A stretch of 64,000 nt of DNA from Buchnera aphidicola (Periphyllus acericola) (GCF_964019855.1 NZ_OZ026466.1:310001-374000); one strand, 5' to 3'. Counted from the stretch's first letter, positions 49,716 to 59,590 are shown. Notes: a model not told the origin generated them from the sequence alone. A program made the numbers and translations.

Positions 49716-50255
49716 AAAGGCTGGAAAAGAGTTCAAAATAATACGAGAGTACATAGAATAAATAATGAAATTCGTGCTTTAAAAGTTCGTTTAACAGGTC
49801 TTAAAAATGAAAAAATAGGTATTGTTAGTTTATCAGATGCTTTAATTAGGTCTGAATTAGAAGGAGCTGATTTAGTTGAAATTAGTCCAAATGCTGAACC
49901 TCCAGTTTGTAAAATTATGAATTATGGAAAATTTATTTATAATAAAACAAAAGCATTAAAAGAACAAAAAAAGAAACAAAAAATAGTACATATAAAAGAA
50001 ATTAAATTTCGTCCAAGTACAGGTGAAGGAGATTATCAAGTTAAATTAAGGAATTTAATTCGTTTTTTAACTGATGGAAATAAAGTTAAAATAACTCTTC
50101 GATATAGAGGAAGAGAAATGGCACATCAAAAAATAGGTATGAATGTTTTAAATAGAGTAAAAGAGGATTTAAAAGACATTTCTTTTGTCGAATTTTTTCC
50201 TTCTCGTATTGAAGGAAGACAAATGGTAATGATTTTGTCTCCTAAAAAAAAATAA
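49713..50255 (+). CDS. infC: Translation initiation factor IF-3 (AUU start)
   Basis: IF-3 checks initiator tRNA and start codons. The frame could start at ATG 49698, but that triplet overlaps the Shine-Dalgarno GGAGG (49700-49704). Starting at ATT 49713 gives 180 aa, exactly the E. coli length, and the first codons ATT AAA GGC equal those of E. coli infC, whose AUU start underlies autoregulation. Signature blocks include [22 protein letters not shown] and [19 protein letters not shown]. It lies between thrS and rpmI. Confidence 0.96.
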   Translation: MKGWKRVQNNTRVHRINNEIRALKVRLTGLKNEKIGIVSLSDALIRSELEGADLVEISPNAEPPVCKIMNYGKFIYNKTKALKEQKKKQKIVHIKEIKFRPSTGEGDYQVKLRNLIRFLTDGNKVKITLRYRGREMAHQKIGMNVLNRVKEDLKDISFVEFFPSRIEGRQMVMILSPKKK

Positions 50256-50305
50256 TTATTTTAGGTAAAAATTTTTAAATCTTTTAAAATTTTTTTGGAT
50301 TATAT

Positions 50306-50503
50306 ATGAATAAATTAAAAACTTTAAAAAGTGCATCAAAACGTTTTAAAAAAACTGCATCTGGAAAATTTAAAAGAAAACAAGCTAATTTAAGACATAT
50401 TTTAACAAAAAAAAATAGTACAAGAAAAAGACAATTACGATCTAAAAAAATTGTTTCTCATGCGAATTTAAAAGAAGTAAAATTATTTTTTCCGTATTCT
50501 TAA
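50306..50503 (+). CDS. rpmI: 50S ribosomal protein L35
   Basis: It has 65 aa, as in E. coli. [32 protein letters not shown] reads as short conserved blocks with E. coli L35. The second residue is N instead of P. It lies 50 bp after infC and 45 bp before rplT, the usual operon order. Confidence 0.97.
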   Translation: MNKLKTLKSASKRFKKTASGKFKRKQANLRHILTKKNSTRKRQLRSKKIVSHANLKEVKLFFPYS

Positions 50504-50548
50504 AAAAAAATAATTATTTATAAATTTTTATATTATAAGAGGTATAAA

Positions 50549-50908
50549 ATGGCTCGAGTAAAAAGAGGTGTTTTCTCTCGTGCTCGTCATAAAAAAATTT
50601 TAAAACAAGCAAAAGGATATTATGGAGCTAGATCTAGAGTTTTTAGAGTAGCTTGTCAAGCTGTTATTAAAGCAGGTCAATATTCGTATCGAGATAGGAA
50701 ACAAAGAAAAAGAAATTTTAGAAATTTATGGATTACTCGAATTAATGCTGCAGTGAGAAAAAATAATTTATCTTATAGTTGTTTTATGCATGGTTTAAAA
50801 AAATCAGAAATTAAAATTAATAGGAAAATTCTTTCTGAAATAGCTATTTATGATGAAATTTCTTTTAAAAAGTTAATACAAAAATCTCGTTTACATATAA
50901 CACAATAA
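50549..50908 (+). CDS. rplT: 50S ribosomal protein L20
   Basis: L20 is an early assembly protein of the 50S subunit and in E. coli represses rpmI-rplT translation. It has 119 aa; E. coli has 118. [30 protein letters not shown] and [16 protein letters not shown] are nearly unchanged. GAGGTATAAA precedes the ATG. A GC hairpin follows 120 bp later, ahead of pheS. Confidence 0.98.
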   Translation: MARVKRGVFSRARHKKILKQAKGYYGARSRVFRVACQAVIKAGQYSYRDRKQRKRNFRNLWITRINAAVRKNNLSYSCFMHGLKKSEIKINRKILSEIAIYDEISFKKLIQKSRLHITQ

Positions 50909-51027
50909 AATATAATTAAAATTATTTTTTAATTTAAATAGAAAATAATTATTTAATAATAATTTATGTATATTTATAAAAAAAAAGAAAAAGAAAAAAG
51001 TATTTTTAATTTAAAGTAACACTGATT

Positions 51028-51050
51028 AGCTTCCTTAAAGGAAGCTTTTT
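51028..51050 (+). terminator. Terminator between rplT and pheS
   Basis: AGCTTCC at 51028-51034 pairs with GGAAGCT at 51040-51046 around TTAAA, followed by TTTTT to 51050. It is a classical Rho-independent terminator. In E. coli a phenylalanine attenuator sits here. A 17-codon frame precedes it (50966-51019) but has a single phenylalanine codon, so I favour a simple terminator. Confidence 0.85.
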
Positions 51051-51074
51051 AGTATTAATGTATTTTAAAAAAAA

Positions 51075-52070
51075 ATGATATTTAATATGAATAACGATAA
51101 AAAAAATATTGAAAATATATTATTTCAAATTAATAAATGTAACAATATTAAGGAATTAGAATTTTTAAGAATTAAGTATTTAGGAAAAAAAGGATCAATT
51201 ACAAATAAAATAAATAAAATATCAGAAGTTCCTATTAAAAAAAGAAAAAAATTTAGTACATCAATAAATATAATTAAAAAAATAGTTATAAAACATTTTT
51301 TTTTAAAGAAAAATATTTTAGAAAATAGTTTTCAAAGTTCTTTAAAAACAAAAGATTCAGATTTTACTTTATCTTCTAAAGAACTATCATTTGGATCTAT
51401 TCATATTATTACGAAATCAATTAATAAAATACAATCTTTTTTTATAAAATTAGGATGTGAAATAATTTTTGGTCCAGAAATTGAAAGTGAATATTATAAT
51501 TTTGATGCTTTAAATATTGATAAGAATCATCCTTCTCGAGATAGTCACGATACTTTTTGGTTTAACAAAAAATTTTTATTACGTACACAAACTTCTAGTG
51601 TACAGATTAGAGTTATGGAATCTAAAAAACCTCCAATTAGAATCATTGTTCCAGGAAAAGTTTATCGTAATGATTCAAGTTTAACTCATAGTCCTATGTT
51701 TCATCAAATTGAAGGTTTAATTGTGGAAAAAAATATTAGTTTTTCACATTTAAAATGGATTATGAAGAGTTTTTTAAATAATTTTTTTAAAAAAAAATGT
51801 AAAATTAGATTTAGAAATTCATATTTTCCTTTTACTACTCCTTCTGCTGAAATAGATATCTTTAATAAAAAAACAAATAAGTGGTTAGAAATTTTAGGTT
51901 GTGGAATGGTACATCCAAATGTTTTAAAAAATGTAAATATTAATTCTAAAATATATACTGGATGCGCTTTTGGTATAGGAATTGAGAGATTAATTATGTT
52001 AAAGTATGATATTTCTAATATTCGTTCGTTTTTTATAAATGATTTCAGATTATTAAAACAATTTAAATAA
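51075..52070 (+). CDS. pheS: Phenylalanyl-tRNA synthetase alpha subunit
   Basis: The catalytic subunit of the heterotetramer. It has 331 aa from ATG 51075, or 327 (the E. coli length) from ATG 51087, which may be the true start. Class II motifs are GPEIESEYYNFDALNI, PGKVYRNDSSLTHSPMFHQIEG and FGIGIERLIMLKY. LGCGMVHPNVL is typical. It is followed by pheT after 12 bp. Confidence 0.97.
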   Translation: MIFNMNNDKKNIENILFQINKCNNIKELEFLRIKYLGKKGSITNKINKISEVPIKKRKKFSTSINIIKKIVIKHFFLKKNILENSFQSSLKTKDSDFTLSSKELSFGSIHIITKSINKIQSFFIKLGCEIIFGPEIESEYYNFDALNIDKNHPSRDSHDTFWFNKKFLLRTQTSSVQIRVMESKKPPIRIIVPGKVYRNDSSLTHSPMFHQIEGLIVEKNISFSHLKWIMKSFLNNFFKKKCKIRFRNSYFPFTTPSAEIDIFNKKTNKWLEILGCGMVHPNVLKNVNINSKIYTGCAFGIGIERLIMLKYDISNIRSFFINDFRLLKQFK

Positions 52071-52082
52071 TAGTGAGAAAAA

Positions 52083-54467
52083 ATGAAATTTAGTCTTTCA
52101 TGGTTAAAATTATTTTTAAATAAAAATATTAAAAATAATTTAATTTGTCATCAATTAACTCAAATTGGTTTAGAAGTAGAAGATTTTAAAAAAAAAAAAT
52201 ATAATTATAGAAATTCTATTGTTGGAGAGATTTCTTTAATAAAAAAATTAAATGATTCAAATCTTTTTTACATTAAAATTAATAAAAATAAAAATATAAA
52301 AATATTTTCAAAAAATAAAAATTTTTATATTGGTATGAAATTAGCAGTAGGTTTGTGTAAAAATTTAAATATTAAAATTGATTTTAAAAATAAAAAAATA
52401 AATAATTTTCCGTGGAAAATATTTACATATTCTGATTTTGGAATGTTTGGAAATAAAAATTTTATAGTTGAGTTTCCAAAGAATGTAAAAATTGGAAGTT
52501 TTGTTAAAAAATATTTTAAAAAAAATGAAGAAGATTGTATTTCAATTAATGTTACTCCAAACAGAAATGATTGTTTAGGAATTTTAGGAATTGCTAGAGA
52601 TCTTTCTGTTATTAATAATACTTCGTGTAATTTTCCTTCTTATTTAAAAAAAAAAAATGATATAAATATATTTTATAAAAAATTAGATATTTCATTTGAT
52701 AAATATGATATTTGTTCTGATTATTATTTTAAAGTTATAGAAAATATAGATTTTTCTATTTGTACTCCATTTTTTATTAAAGAGATTCTAAGAAAATCTC
52801 ATATAAATTCTGTTGATATAGTTACAGATGTAGTGAATTATGTTTCTTTAGAGTTAGGTCAATCTATTCATGTATTTGATTTCGATAAAATTGATAACAA
52901 TTCTTTACAAATTAGAAGATCTAAAAATAATGAAAAATTTTTTTTTCAAAAAAAAAAATTTATTAATCTTTCAGATGATATATTAGTTATTTTAAATAAT
53001 AAGAAAATTATTTCTTTGGGTGGTTTTATTCAATCTGATTTTGTAAAAATAAATTCAAATACAAAAAAAATATTTTTAGGTTCAGGAGTTTTTAAATATA
53101 AATATATTGATCGTATTAAAAATAAGTATAAACAGTATTATAATTCATATGATAATTATTTTAGGAAATGTAATAAAAATTTATGTATTTTATCTATAAA
53201 TAGGATTTCTTCAATATTAAAAAAAATATGTGGAGGAGTAGTTACTTATGTAAATTATTTTAAAAATAAAAATTTTATAAAAAAAAATAAAATTATTTTA
53301 TCATATAAAAAAATTAATAAAGTTTTAGGTTTTAAAATAAGTAAATTTATTATAAAAAATATTTTAAAAAAATTAAATTATTTTGTATTAGAAAAATTAT
53401 TAAAATTAGAAGTTATACCTCCAGATTATAGAATAGATATTTTATGTGTAGAAGATGTTATATCTGATATAGTAAGATTTTATGGATATGATAATATTCC
53501 ATCTATTCCATTAAATTTAAATCATATTATTAAGAATGAAAATATTATTTTAAAAAAATTATATAAAATTAAAAATTTTTTATTGCATAAAAAATATTGC
53601 GAAGTAATAAATTATAGTTTTACGGATATTTCTTCTCAAAAATTATTCATAAATAAATCAAAATTATTAAGAATTAAGAATCCAATTTCTAAAGATTTAT
53701 CTTACATGAGAGCATCTTTGTTTCCTGGTTTAATAAAAAATTTAATTTATAATAAAAATCGTCAACAAGATTCTTTTTCTATTTTTGAAAGTGGATTATG
53801 TTTTTACAAAAATTTAAGTAGTAAATTAAAATTCGAACAAGTTTTAATATTGTCTGGAATTAAAAGTGGTATAAAATATTATAAAAATTGGTATAATAAT
53901 GAGAATAAATTTAATTTTTATGATATAAAATATGATGTAGAATGTTTACTTTCTATTTTTTTAGATGTCAAAAACATTTTTTTTAAAAAATCAGAAATTT
54001 TAGGATTTGAAAAAAATTCATGTATAAAAATTTTTTATGGAAATTTTTTTATTGGATATATAGGAATTTTAGAAGATTCTGTAAAAAATTTTTTTAAAAT
54101 ATATGATGATATTTTTTGTTTTAAAATTTTTATTGAATCTTTTCCTTGTTATTTAGAGAATAAAATTAATGAATTTTATTTATATCCTTATAGTACTAGA
54201 GATCTTTCAATAATTGTTTCAAAAAATATTTCTGCAATAGAAATTATTTTTGAATGTTATAAAGTTTCTCTAAAAAAAATTTTTAAAGTGTTTGTTTTTG
54301 ATGTATATCAAGGTAAAAATATTCCAAACAATAAAAAAAGTTTATCAATTAGAATTTTTTTTCAAGATCTTAAAAAATGTTTAACTAATAATGAAATTGA
54401 TATTTTATATAATCGTTGTATAAAAAATTTAAAAAATAAATTTAAAGTTTTTTTAAGAAATGAATAA
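52083..54467 (+). CDS. pheT: Phenylalanyl-tRNA synthetase beta subunit
   Basis: The tRNA-binding and editing subunit. It has 794 aa; E. coli has 795. The start is MKFSLSWLKLFL. The N-terminal EMAP-II-like domain is diverged; INVTPNRNDCLGILGIARDL, DVVNYVSLELGQSIHVFDFDKI, NPISKDLSYMRASLFPGLI and the C-terminal anticodon-binding domain (YPYSTRDLSIIV) are clear. In other Buchnera and E. coli ihfA follows; here it does not. Confidence 0.97.
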   Translation: MKFSLSWLKLFLNKNIKNNLICHQLTQIGLEVEDFKKKKYNYRNSIVGEISLIKKLNDSNLFYIKINKNKNIKIFSKNKNFYIGMKLAVGLCKNLNIKIDFKNKKINNFPWKIFTYSDFGMFGNKNFIVEFPKNVKIGSFVKKYFKKNEEDCISINVTPNRNDCLGILGIARDLSVINNTSCNFPSYLKKKNDINIFYKKLDISFDKYDICSDYYFKVIENIDFSICTPFFIKEILRKSHINSVDIVTDVVNYVSLELGQSIHVFDFDKIDNNSLQIRRSKNNEKFFFQKKKFINLSDDILVILNNKKIISLGGFIQSDFVKINSNTKKIFLGSGVFKYKYIDRIKNKYKQYYNSYDNYFRKCNKNLCILSINRISSILKKICGGVVTYVNYFKNKNFIKKNKIILSYKKINKVLGFKISKFIIKNILKKLNYFVLEKLLKLEVIPPDYRIDILCVEDVISDIVRFYGYDNIPSIPLNLNHIIKNENIILKKLYKIKNFLLHKKYCEVINYSFTDISSQKLFINKSKLLRIKNPISKDLSYMRASLFPGLIKNLIYNKNRQQDSFSIFESGLCFYKNLSSKLKFEQVLILSGIKSGIKYYKNWYNNENKFNFYDIKYDVECLLSIFLDVKNIFFKKSEILGFEKNSCIKIFYGNFFIGYIGILEDSVKNFFKIYDDIFCFKIFIESFPCYLENKINEFYLYPYSTRDLSIIVSKNISAIEIIFECYKVSLKKIFKVFVFDVYQGKNIPNNKKSLSIRIFFQDLKKCLTNNEIDILYNRCIKNLKNKFKVFLRNE

Positions 54468-54610
54468 TTTTTTTATATAATTTTTCTATTTTTTTTTTTT
54501 TTTTTTGATAGTTATTTTTTAAAATATTTTAATAATTTTTTTTAAAAATATTTTTTATTTAAAATAAAGTATTTAAAAATTTTTAATGTAATTTTTTAAG
54601 GAATAAAAAA

Positions 54611-54943
54611 ATGAATTGTATAATGAATTCAATGTATTTATTTTCATTAAATTCAATTTCTAAAGATAAATTTTCTTTAATTTTTATTGTATTATTATGT
54701 TTAATTTTTTTTTATTTATTTATATTTCAACCAAAAAGAGAAAAATTTCAACAACATTCTATATTAATTAATTCTATTACGATTAATGATGAAATTATTA
54801 CAAAAAGTGGATTTATTGGTAAAGTCTCTAAATTATATAAAAATGGATATTTAAAAATAATTTTAAACAAGAATGTTAAAGTAATAATGAAGCGTGATTT
54901 TGTATTAAAAATTCTTCCTAAAGGAACTTTAAAATTAATATAA
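54611..54943 (+). CDS. yajC: Sec translocon accessory subunit YajC
   Basis: A single-pass inner-membrane partner of SecDF. It has 110 aa, as in E. coli. One membrane helix lies at about 21-39 (LIFIVLLCLIFFYLFIFQP), followed by the motif QPKREKFQQH and the small domain NDEIITKSGFIGKVSKL. An AAGGAATAAAAAA site precedes the ATG. A second in-frame ATG four codons later is possible. secD and secF are not here. Confidence 0.94.
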   Translation: MNCIMNSMYLFSLNSISKDKFSLIFIVLLCLIFFYLFIFQPKREKFQQHSILINSITINDEIITKSGFIGKVSKLYKNGYLKIILNKNVKVIMKRDFVLKILPKGTLKLI

Positions 54944-54981
54944 TTTTTTATAAAAATATAATTTTAATAAAAATATAATAT

Positions 54982-55026
54982 TTGACTAAAAAATTTTAAA
55001 ATTTATATTTAATTTTTTTTAGTCAA
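54982..55026. terminator. Bidirectional terminator between yajC and glyS
   Basis: TTGACTAAAAAA at 54982-54993 and its exact complement at 55015-55026 form a 12-bp stem with a 21-base loop. It lies between convergent yajC and glyS. Confidence 0.7.
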
Positions 55027-55052
55027 TTAGATTATATTTTTTTAAAAAAAAA

Positions 55053-57113
55053 TTAATATAAGTAAGAAAATTTAATTACTTTTGAAAATATTTTTTTTAG
55101 TTTATATATAATACTTAATCTATTAATTTTAATTTTTTTAATATTATGATTAATTTTAATTTGATTAAAAAATTTTTCTACAATTTTATGAATTTTAATT
55201 ATTTCTTTTAATGAGTTTTTATATTTTTTTTTATAGTTATAATAATTTATTTTTTTTTTTAATTTTTTTATTTTTTGAACTATTTTTTTTTCTATCTTAT
55301 GTTTTAATAGTGATAAATTTATTTTATATATTATTTTTTTATTTTTATTTTTAAGAATGTTATCTATTCTTTTATTTAAAATTAATATTTTTTTTGCGTG
55401 TTTAGATAAGATAAATTTTAATATTAGATTTATTTTTTTATTTATTTTTAATAAATTAATTTTTTTAAAGTTAATTATCGATTTTATAATTTTTTTTATT
55501 TTTTCTGATTTATAAAAATTATTTAATCTATTAATGATAAAATTTAATATTTTTTTTTCTATATTTTTTTTTTTTATATTATATAAATTAATTATTTTTT
55601 TAATTAATAAATTTAAGTTAAATGAAATTTTATTTTTTATAATTATTTTTATGATACCTATTGCTGTTCTTCTTAATGCAAATGGATCTTTATTGCCTTT
55701 TGGTATCTCTCCTATTAAAAACAATCCTATTAAATTATCAAATTTATCAGATAAAGCAAGAGAAATTCCTATTTTTGTAATTGGTAAACTATCTTTTTCA
55801 TGTATTGGTTTATATTGTTCTTCAATAGCTTTATATACTTCTTTTATTTCATTATTATTTTTTGCATAATAAGATCCAGCAATTCCTTGTAATTCTGAAA
55901 ACTCTAAAACAAGACTACTTACAATATCACATTTTGATAGAGAAGCTGCTTTTTTTGCATTTTTAATATTAAAATTTATTATTTTTGAAAAAAATTTTAT
56001 TATTTCTTTTAATCTATTAGTTTTATCATATAAATTTCCTAAATTTTTATAAAATAAAACATTTTTTAGTAATTTTTTATTATTTTTTAATGAATTTTTT
56101 GTATCTTTTTTAATAAAAAAACTAATATCTTGTAATTTTGATTCTATTACAGATTTATATTCTGTTATTATTTTTGTATAATTTTTTGTTTTTAAATTTA
56201 TTATAAAAATAAAATATGAATTAAGTTTTCCATTTTTTTTAAATAATGGAAAAGATTTTAAAGTTTTTTCAAGAATATAAATTATAATTTTTTGTGGAAT
56301 AATAAGATATTTTTTTTTAAAACTAGAAATTAAAGATTTTGGTTGTTCTACTAGTGAGTTTATTTCGTTTAATAAATTTTTATTTATTTTTAAATAACTT
56401 TTATTTTTTTTTTTTAAATTTTTTATTTGATTTATAATTATTTTTTTTCTTTTTTTATAATCTACATAAATTTTTCCTTTTTTTAATAAAATTTTTTCAT
56501 AATTTTTTGCATTTAAAATTTTTATTTTAGAAAAATTGTTACTTAAAGTATTTTGTGAGTAATTATTAGTTTTTAAGTTAAAAATTTTATATGGAATTAC
56601 TTTATCATTTAATAACATAATAATATTTCTAACAGGTCTTATAAATTTATATTTTTTTTTTTTCCATTTCATGAAATGTGGATGTGATATTTTATAAATA
56701 GATTTTTTTGTAATTTTTGGAAGAATTTTTTCATATTTTTTATTTTTTATTTTTTTTTTAAAACATATCCATTCTTTTTTTTTTTCTTTATATATTTCAA
56801 TTTTTTTTTTATTAATTTTAAATTTCTTTATCCATGATAAAGCTGGTTTTTGAAATTTTCCAAATTTATCAAATGAAATAAGTACTGGTGGACCTTTTTT
56901 AATTGTAATTTTTTTTTTTTTTTTATATGAAATATTTTTAATTTTTATTGCTAATTTTCTATGAGTTGCAAACCAATTTATTTTTTTATAAGTAATTTCT
57001 TTTTTTTTTAATATTTCTATATATTTTTTATAAAATAATTTAGCAATTTTTTTTAAAGAATTTGCTGGAATATCTTCAACTCTTATTTCAACTAAAAATG
57101 TTTTTTTTTTCAT
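55053..57113 (-). CDS. glyS: Glycyl-tRNA synthetase beta subunit
   Basis: The large subunit of the heterotetrameric glycyl-tRNA synthetase, containing an HD-like and an anticodon-binding region. It has 686 aa; E. coli has 689. FLVEIRVEDIPANSLKKIA at the start, FIRPVRNIIMLL, LEFSELQGIAGSYYA and FALRRTAIGIIKI are typical. Very lysine-rich in surface regions. It starts 13 bp after glyQ. Confidence 0.97.
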   Translation of the reverse strand: MKKKTFLVEIRVEDIPANSLKKIAKLFYKKYIEILKKKEITYKKINWFATHRKLAIKIKNISYKKKKKITIKKGPPVLISFDKFGKFQKPALSWIKKFKINKKKIEIYKEKKKEWICFKKKIKNKKYEKILPKITKKSIYKISHPHFMKWKKKKYKFIRPVRNIIMLLNDKVIPYKIFNLKTNNYSQNTLSNNFSKIKILNAKNYEKILLKKGKIYVDYKKRKKIIINQIKNLKKKNKSYLKINKNLLNEINSLVEQPKSLISSFKKKYLIIPQKIIIYILEKTLKSFPLFKKNGKLNSYFIFIINLKTKNYTKIITEYKSVIESKLQDISFFIKKDTKNSLKNNKKLLKNVLFYKNLGNLYDKTNRLKEIIKFFSKIINFNIKNAKKAASLSKCDIVSSLVLEFSELQGIAGSYYAKNNNEIKEVYKAIEEQYKPIHEKDSLPITKIGISLALSDKFDNLIGLFLIGEIPKGNKDPFALRRTAIGIIKIIIKNKISFNLNLLIKKIINLYNIKKKNIEKKILNFIINRLNNFYKSEKIKKIIKSIINFKKINLLKINKKINLILKFILSKHAKKILILNKRIDNILKNKNKKIIYKINLSLLKHKIEKKIVQKIKKLKKKINYYNYKKKYKNSLKEIIKIHKIVEKFFNQIKINHNIKKIKINRLSIIYKLKKIFSKVIKFSYLY

Positions 57114-57126
57114 AAATTTACTCTTT

Positions 57127-58011
57127 TTATATTTTTTTTTTTATTTTTTTTTGATAAGATATTGCAATTTTTTTTATAATTTTTCTTATTTTAAATATAT
57201 AATTTTGTCTTTCTGTTGAAGATATTAATTTTCTTGAATCTAATAAATTGAAGAAATGAATAGCTTGTAATATATTTTCATATGAAGGGATTAAGAGTTT
57301 ATTTTTTATTTTTAAAAGTCTTTTAGATTCAACATAATATAGTTGAAAAATTTTAAATAAAAAATTTTTATTAGATTCTTTTAAATTATATTTCGATTGT
57401 TCAATTTCATTTTTATAAAATAAATTTTTATAAGTAATTTTTTTTAAATTGTTTTTATGCCATATTATTTTATATATATTATGAATGTTTTGTATATGTG
57501 TTGCTAATCTTTCTAATCCATATGTAATTTCTACTGCTATAGGAGAACAATTAATTGTTCCAATTTGTTGAAAATATGTAAATTGAGTTATTTCTATTCC
57601 ATTTAACCAAACTTCCCATCCTACTCCAGAAGCTCCTAAAGTTGGATTTTTCCAATTATCTTCAATAAATTTTAAGTCATTATTTCTTAGATTAATATTT
57701 AAATTTTTTAATGATTTTAAGTATATTTTTTGAATGTTATGAGGCGCTGGTTTTATAATAACTTGAAATTGATAGTAATGTTGTAATCTACTTTTATTTT
57801 TTCCGCTTCTTCCATCAGTTGGTCTTCTAGATGCTTGTGTGTATGCAAAAGAAATATTTTTTTTTTTTAGACATGAAAAAAATGTTTTAGGATGAAATGT
57901 TCCTGCTCCGACAGGCATATCAAATGGTTGTAATATTATACAACCTTGTTTATTCCAAAACTTTTTTAGGTTTAGTATAATTTCATAAAAAGTTTTTTTT
58001 TTATTGTTCAT
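57127..58011 (-). CDS. glyQ: Glycyl-tRNA synthetase alpha subunit
   Basis: The catalytic class II subunit. It has 294 aa; E. coli has 303. GCIILQPFDMPVGAGTFHP, ASRRPTDGRSGKNKSRLQHYYQFQV, DNWKNPTLGASGVGWEVWLNG, and ITYGLERLA are conserved. It is first in glyQ-glyS and divergent from nfo across 283 bp of AT-rich DNA in which I see nothing else. Confidence 0.98.
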   Translation of the reverse strand: MNNKKKTFYEIILNLKKFWNKQGCIILQPFDMPVGAGTFHPKTFFSCLKKKNISFAYTQASRRPTDGRSGKNKSRLQHYYQFQVIIKPAPHNIQKIYLKSLKNLNINLRNNDLKFIEDNWKNPTLGASGVGWEVWLNGIEITQFTYFQQIGTINCSPIAVEITYGLERLATHIQNIHNIYKIIWHKNNLKKITYKNLFYKNEIEQSKYNLKESNKNFLFKIFQLYYVESKRLLKIKNKLLIPSYENILQAIHFFNLLDSRKLISSTERQNYIFKIRKIIKKIAISYQKKIKKKI

Positions 58012-58294
58012 AATTTCCTTAAATGAATTTTTTTTTAAATTTAAAAAATATTTTTATATGTTTTTTATAAAATAAACTTATTTAATCTAAAAAATTTAAA
58101 TTTTATATGATAAAATATTACTATAAAATAAATAATATATTTTTTGAAGATGAATTATTTTTCTTTTTATATTTTTTTTATGATTGGAAATTTTTTTTAA
58201 TTATTATTATTAAAATTATTTTATGATTAATTATAGATTTTTTTTATATTTAATTTTTTTAGACATAAAAATTATTTTTTATTGGAAATAAATA

Positions 58295-59146
58295 ATGAAA
58301 TATATTGGACCTCATGTTAGTATTTCTGGAGGAATTATTCAAGCTATAAAAAAATCTTATAAATTAAAAGCAACAGCTATTGGTTTTTTTATTAAAAATC
58401 CATTACGTTGGAATGTTCCTTATATTACAAATAAAGCTATTAGAGATTTTAAATCAACTTGCAAAAAATATAATTATTTGATGAAACAAATTTTTCCACA
58501 TAGTGGTTTTTTAATTAATTTAGGTCATCCAAATAAAATTTTATTACAAAAATCTCGTGATTCTTTAATTGATGAAGTAATTCGGTGTGATCAATTAGGT
58601 TTGAATTATTTAAATTTTCATCCGGGTAGTCATTTAGGAAAGATTTCTAAAAAAAAATGTTTAAATAGAATTTCTGAATCAATAAATTATGTTTTAGAAA
58701 GAACTGAAAATATTATTTTAGTTATTGAAAACACTTCTGGACAAGGAACTAATTTAGGTTATTGTTTTGAACATTTGTCAGATATTTTAGAAAATGTAAA
58801 AAATAAAAATCGTGTTGGAGTTTGTATTGATACATGTCATTTATTTTCTTCAGGATATGATATTAGAGATTATAATAATTATTTAAAAACTTTTGATCTT
58901 TTTGATAAATATATTGGATTTAATTATTTAAAAGGTATTCATTTAAATGATTCTAAAACTATTTTAGGTAGTCGAAAGGATAGACATGAAAATTTAGGTT
59001 TAGGATATATTGGAAAAAATTTTTTTAAAATTATAATTCAAGATAAACGATTTAATTATAAACCTATTATTTTAGAGACAATAAATAATTTATTGTGGTA
59101 TAAAGAAATTTCTTGGTTAAAATTACAAGCATCTATTATTATTTAA
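58295..59146 (+). CDS. nfo: Endonuclease IV
   Basis: An AP endonuclease for base excision repair. It has 283 aa; E. coli has 285. Three-zinc site motifs are IFPHSGFLINLGHP, LNFHPGSHLG, VIENTSGQGTNLGYCFEHL, VGVCIDTCHLFSSGYD and GIHLNDSK with DRHENLGLGYIG. It is the main repair partner for nth in this window and precedes rplY, as in E. coli relatives. Confidence 0.97.
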   Translation: MKYIGPHVSISGGIIQAIKKSYKLKATAIGFFIKNPLRWNVPYITNKAIRDFKSTCKKYNYLMKQIFPHSGFLINLGHPNKILLQKSRDSLIDEVIRCDQLGLNYLNFHPGSHLGKISKKKCLNRISESINYVLERTENIILVIENTSGQGTNLGYCFEHLSDILENVKNKNRVGVCIDTCHLFSSGYDIRDYNNYLKTFDLFDKYIGFNYLKGIHLNDSKTILGSRKDRHENLGLGYIGKNFFKIIIQDKRFNYKPIILETINNLLWYKEISWLKLQASIII

Positions 59147-59212
59147 TATTTATATTTTGTTTGAAGATAATTTTTTAAATTTTTTTGAATTTATAATTTT
59201 GAGAGAAAAAAT

Positions 59213-59497
59213 ATGATCATTCTTTATGGAACAAAAAGAAAAAAAAATGGCACTAATAATAGTAGGAAATTACGTTTAAAAGATACTTTTCCTTCTATTA
59301 TTTATGGAAAAAACAAAAAGTCTTTATTAATTCAATTAAAACAAAACGATATGATTAATTTATTTAATAAAAATATTTTAATTAATAAAGTGATAAATTT
59401 AATTATAAATAAAAAAAAAAATAAAGTTTTTTTAAAAGAAATACAAAGACATCCTATTAAACATAAATTTTTACATATTGATTTTATATGGATATAA
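59213..59497 (+). CDS. rplY: 50S ribosomal protein L25
   Basis: L25 binds 5S rRNA. It has 94 aa, as in E. coli. SRKLRLKDTFPSIIYG near 18-33 and the end RHPIKHKFLHIDFIWI match the family. The N-terminal residues are diverged. AGAGAAAAAAT precedes the ATG. A GC-closed hairpin region follows. Confidence 0.95.
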   Translation: MIILYGTKRKKNGTNNSRKLRLKDTFPSIIYGKNKKSLLIQLKQNDMINLFNKNILINKVINLIINKKKNKVFLKEIQRHPIKHKFLHIDFIWI

Positions 59498-59516
59498 ATT
59501 TTTAAATAAATTTAAA

Positions 59517-59590
59517 AGGCACGTAATATTAATTAATTTCGTTTTATTTCGATATTTATTGTTATTATTTAGGTAATTTTACCCGTGCCA
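59517..59590 (+). pseudogene. Probable tRNA-Pro relic (proL), now terminator-like
   Basis: GGCACG at 59518-59523 and CGTGCC at 59584-59589 can pair, 72 nt end to end, followed by seven T. The E. coli proL tRNA-Pro begins CGGCACGTA and ends CTCGTGCCG and lies downstream of rplY. The 3' part AGGTAATTTTACCCGTGCC resembles a decayed T arm plus acceptor, with GGTAA/TTACC pairing. The D and anticodon arms are gone. Alternatively it is just a terminator between convergent rplY and yabI; the two roles are compatible. Confidence 0.5.

Noticed and set aside
50966-51019. A pheM-like leader peptide controlling pheST by attenuation
   Set aside because: The 17-codon frame is in the right place ahead of a terminator but contains one phenylalanine codon and mostly lysine, so it could not sense phenylalanine tRNA.
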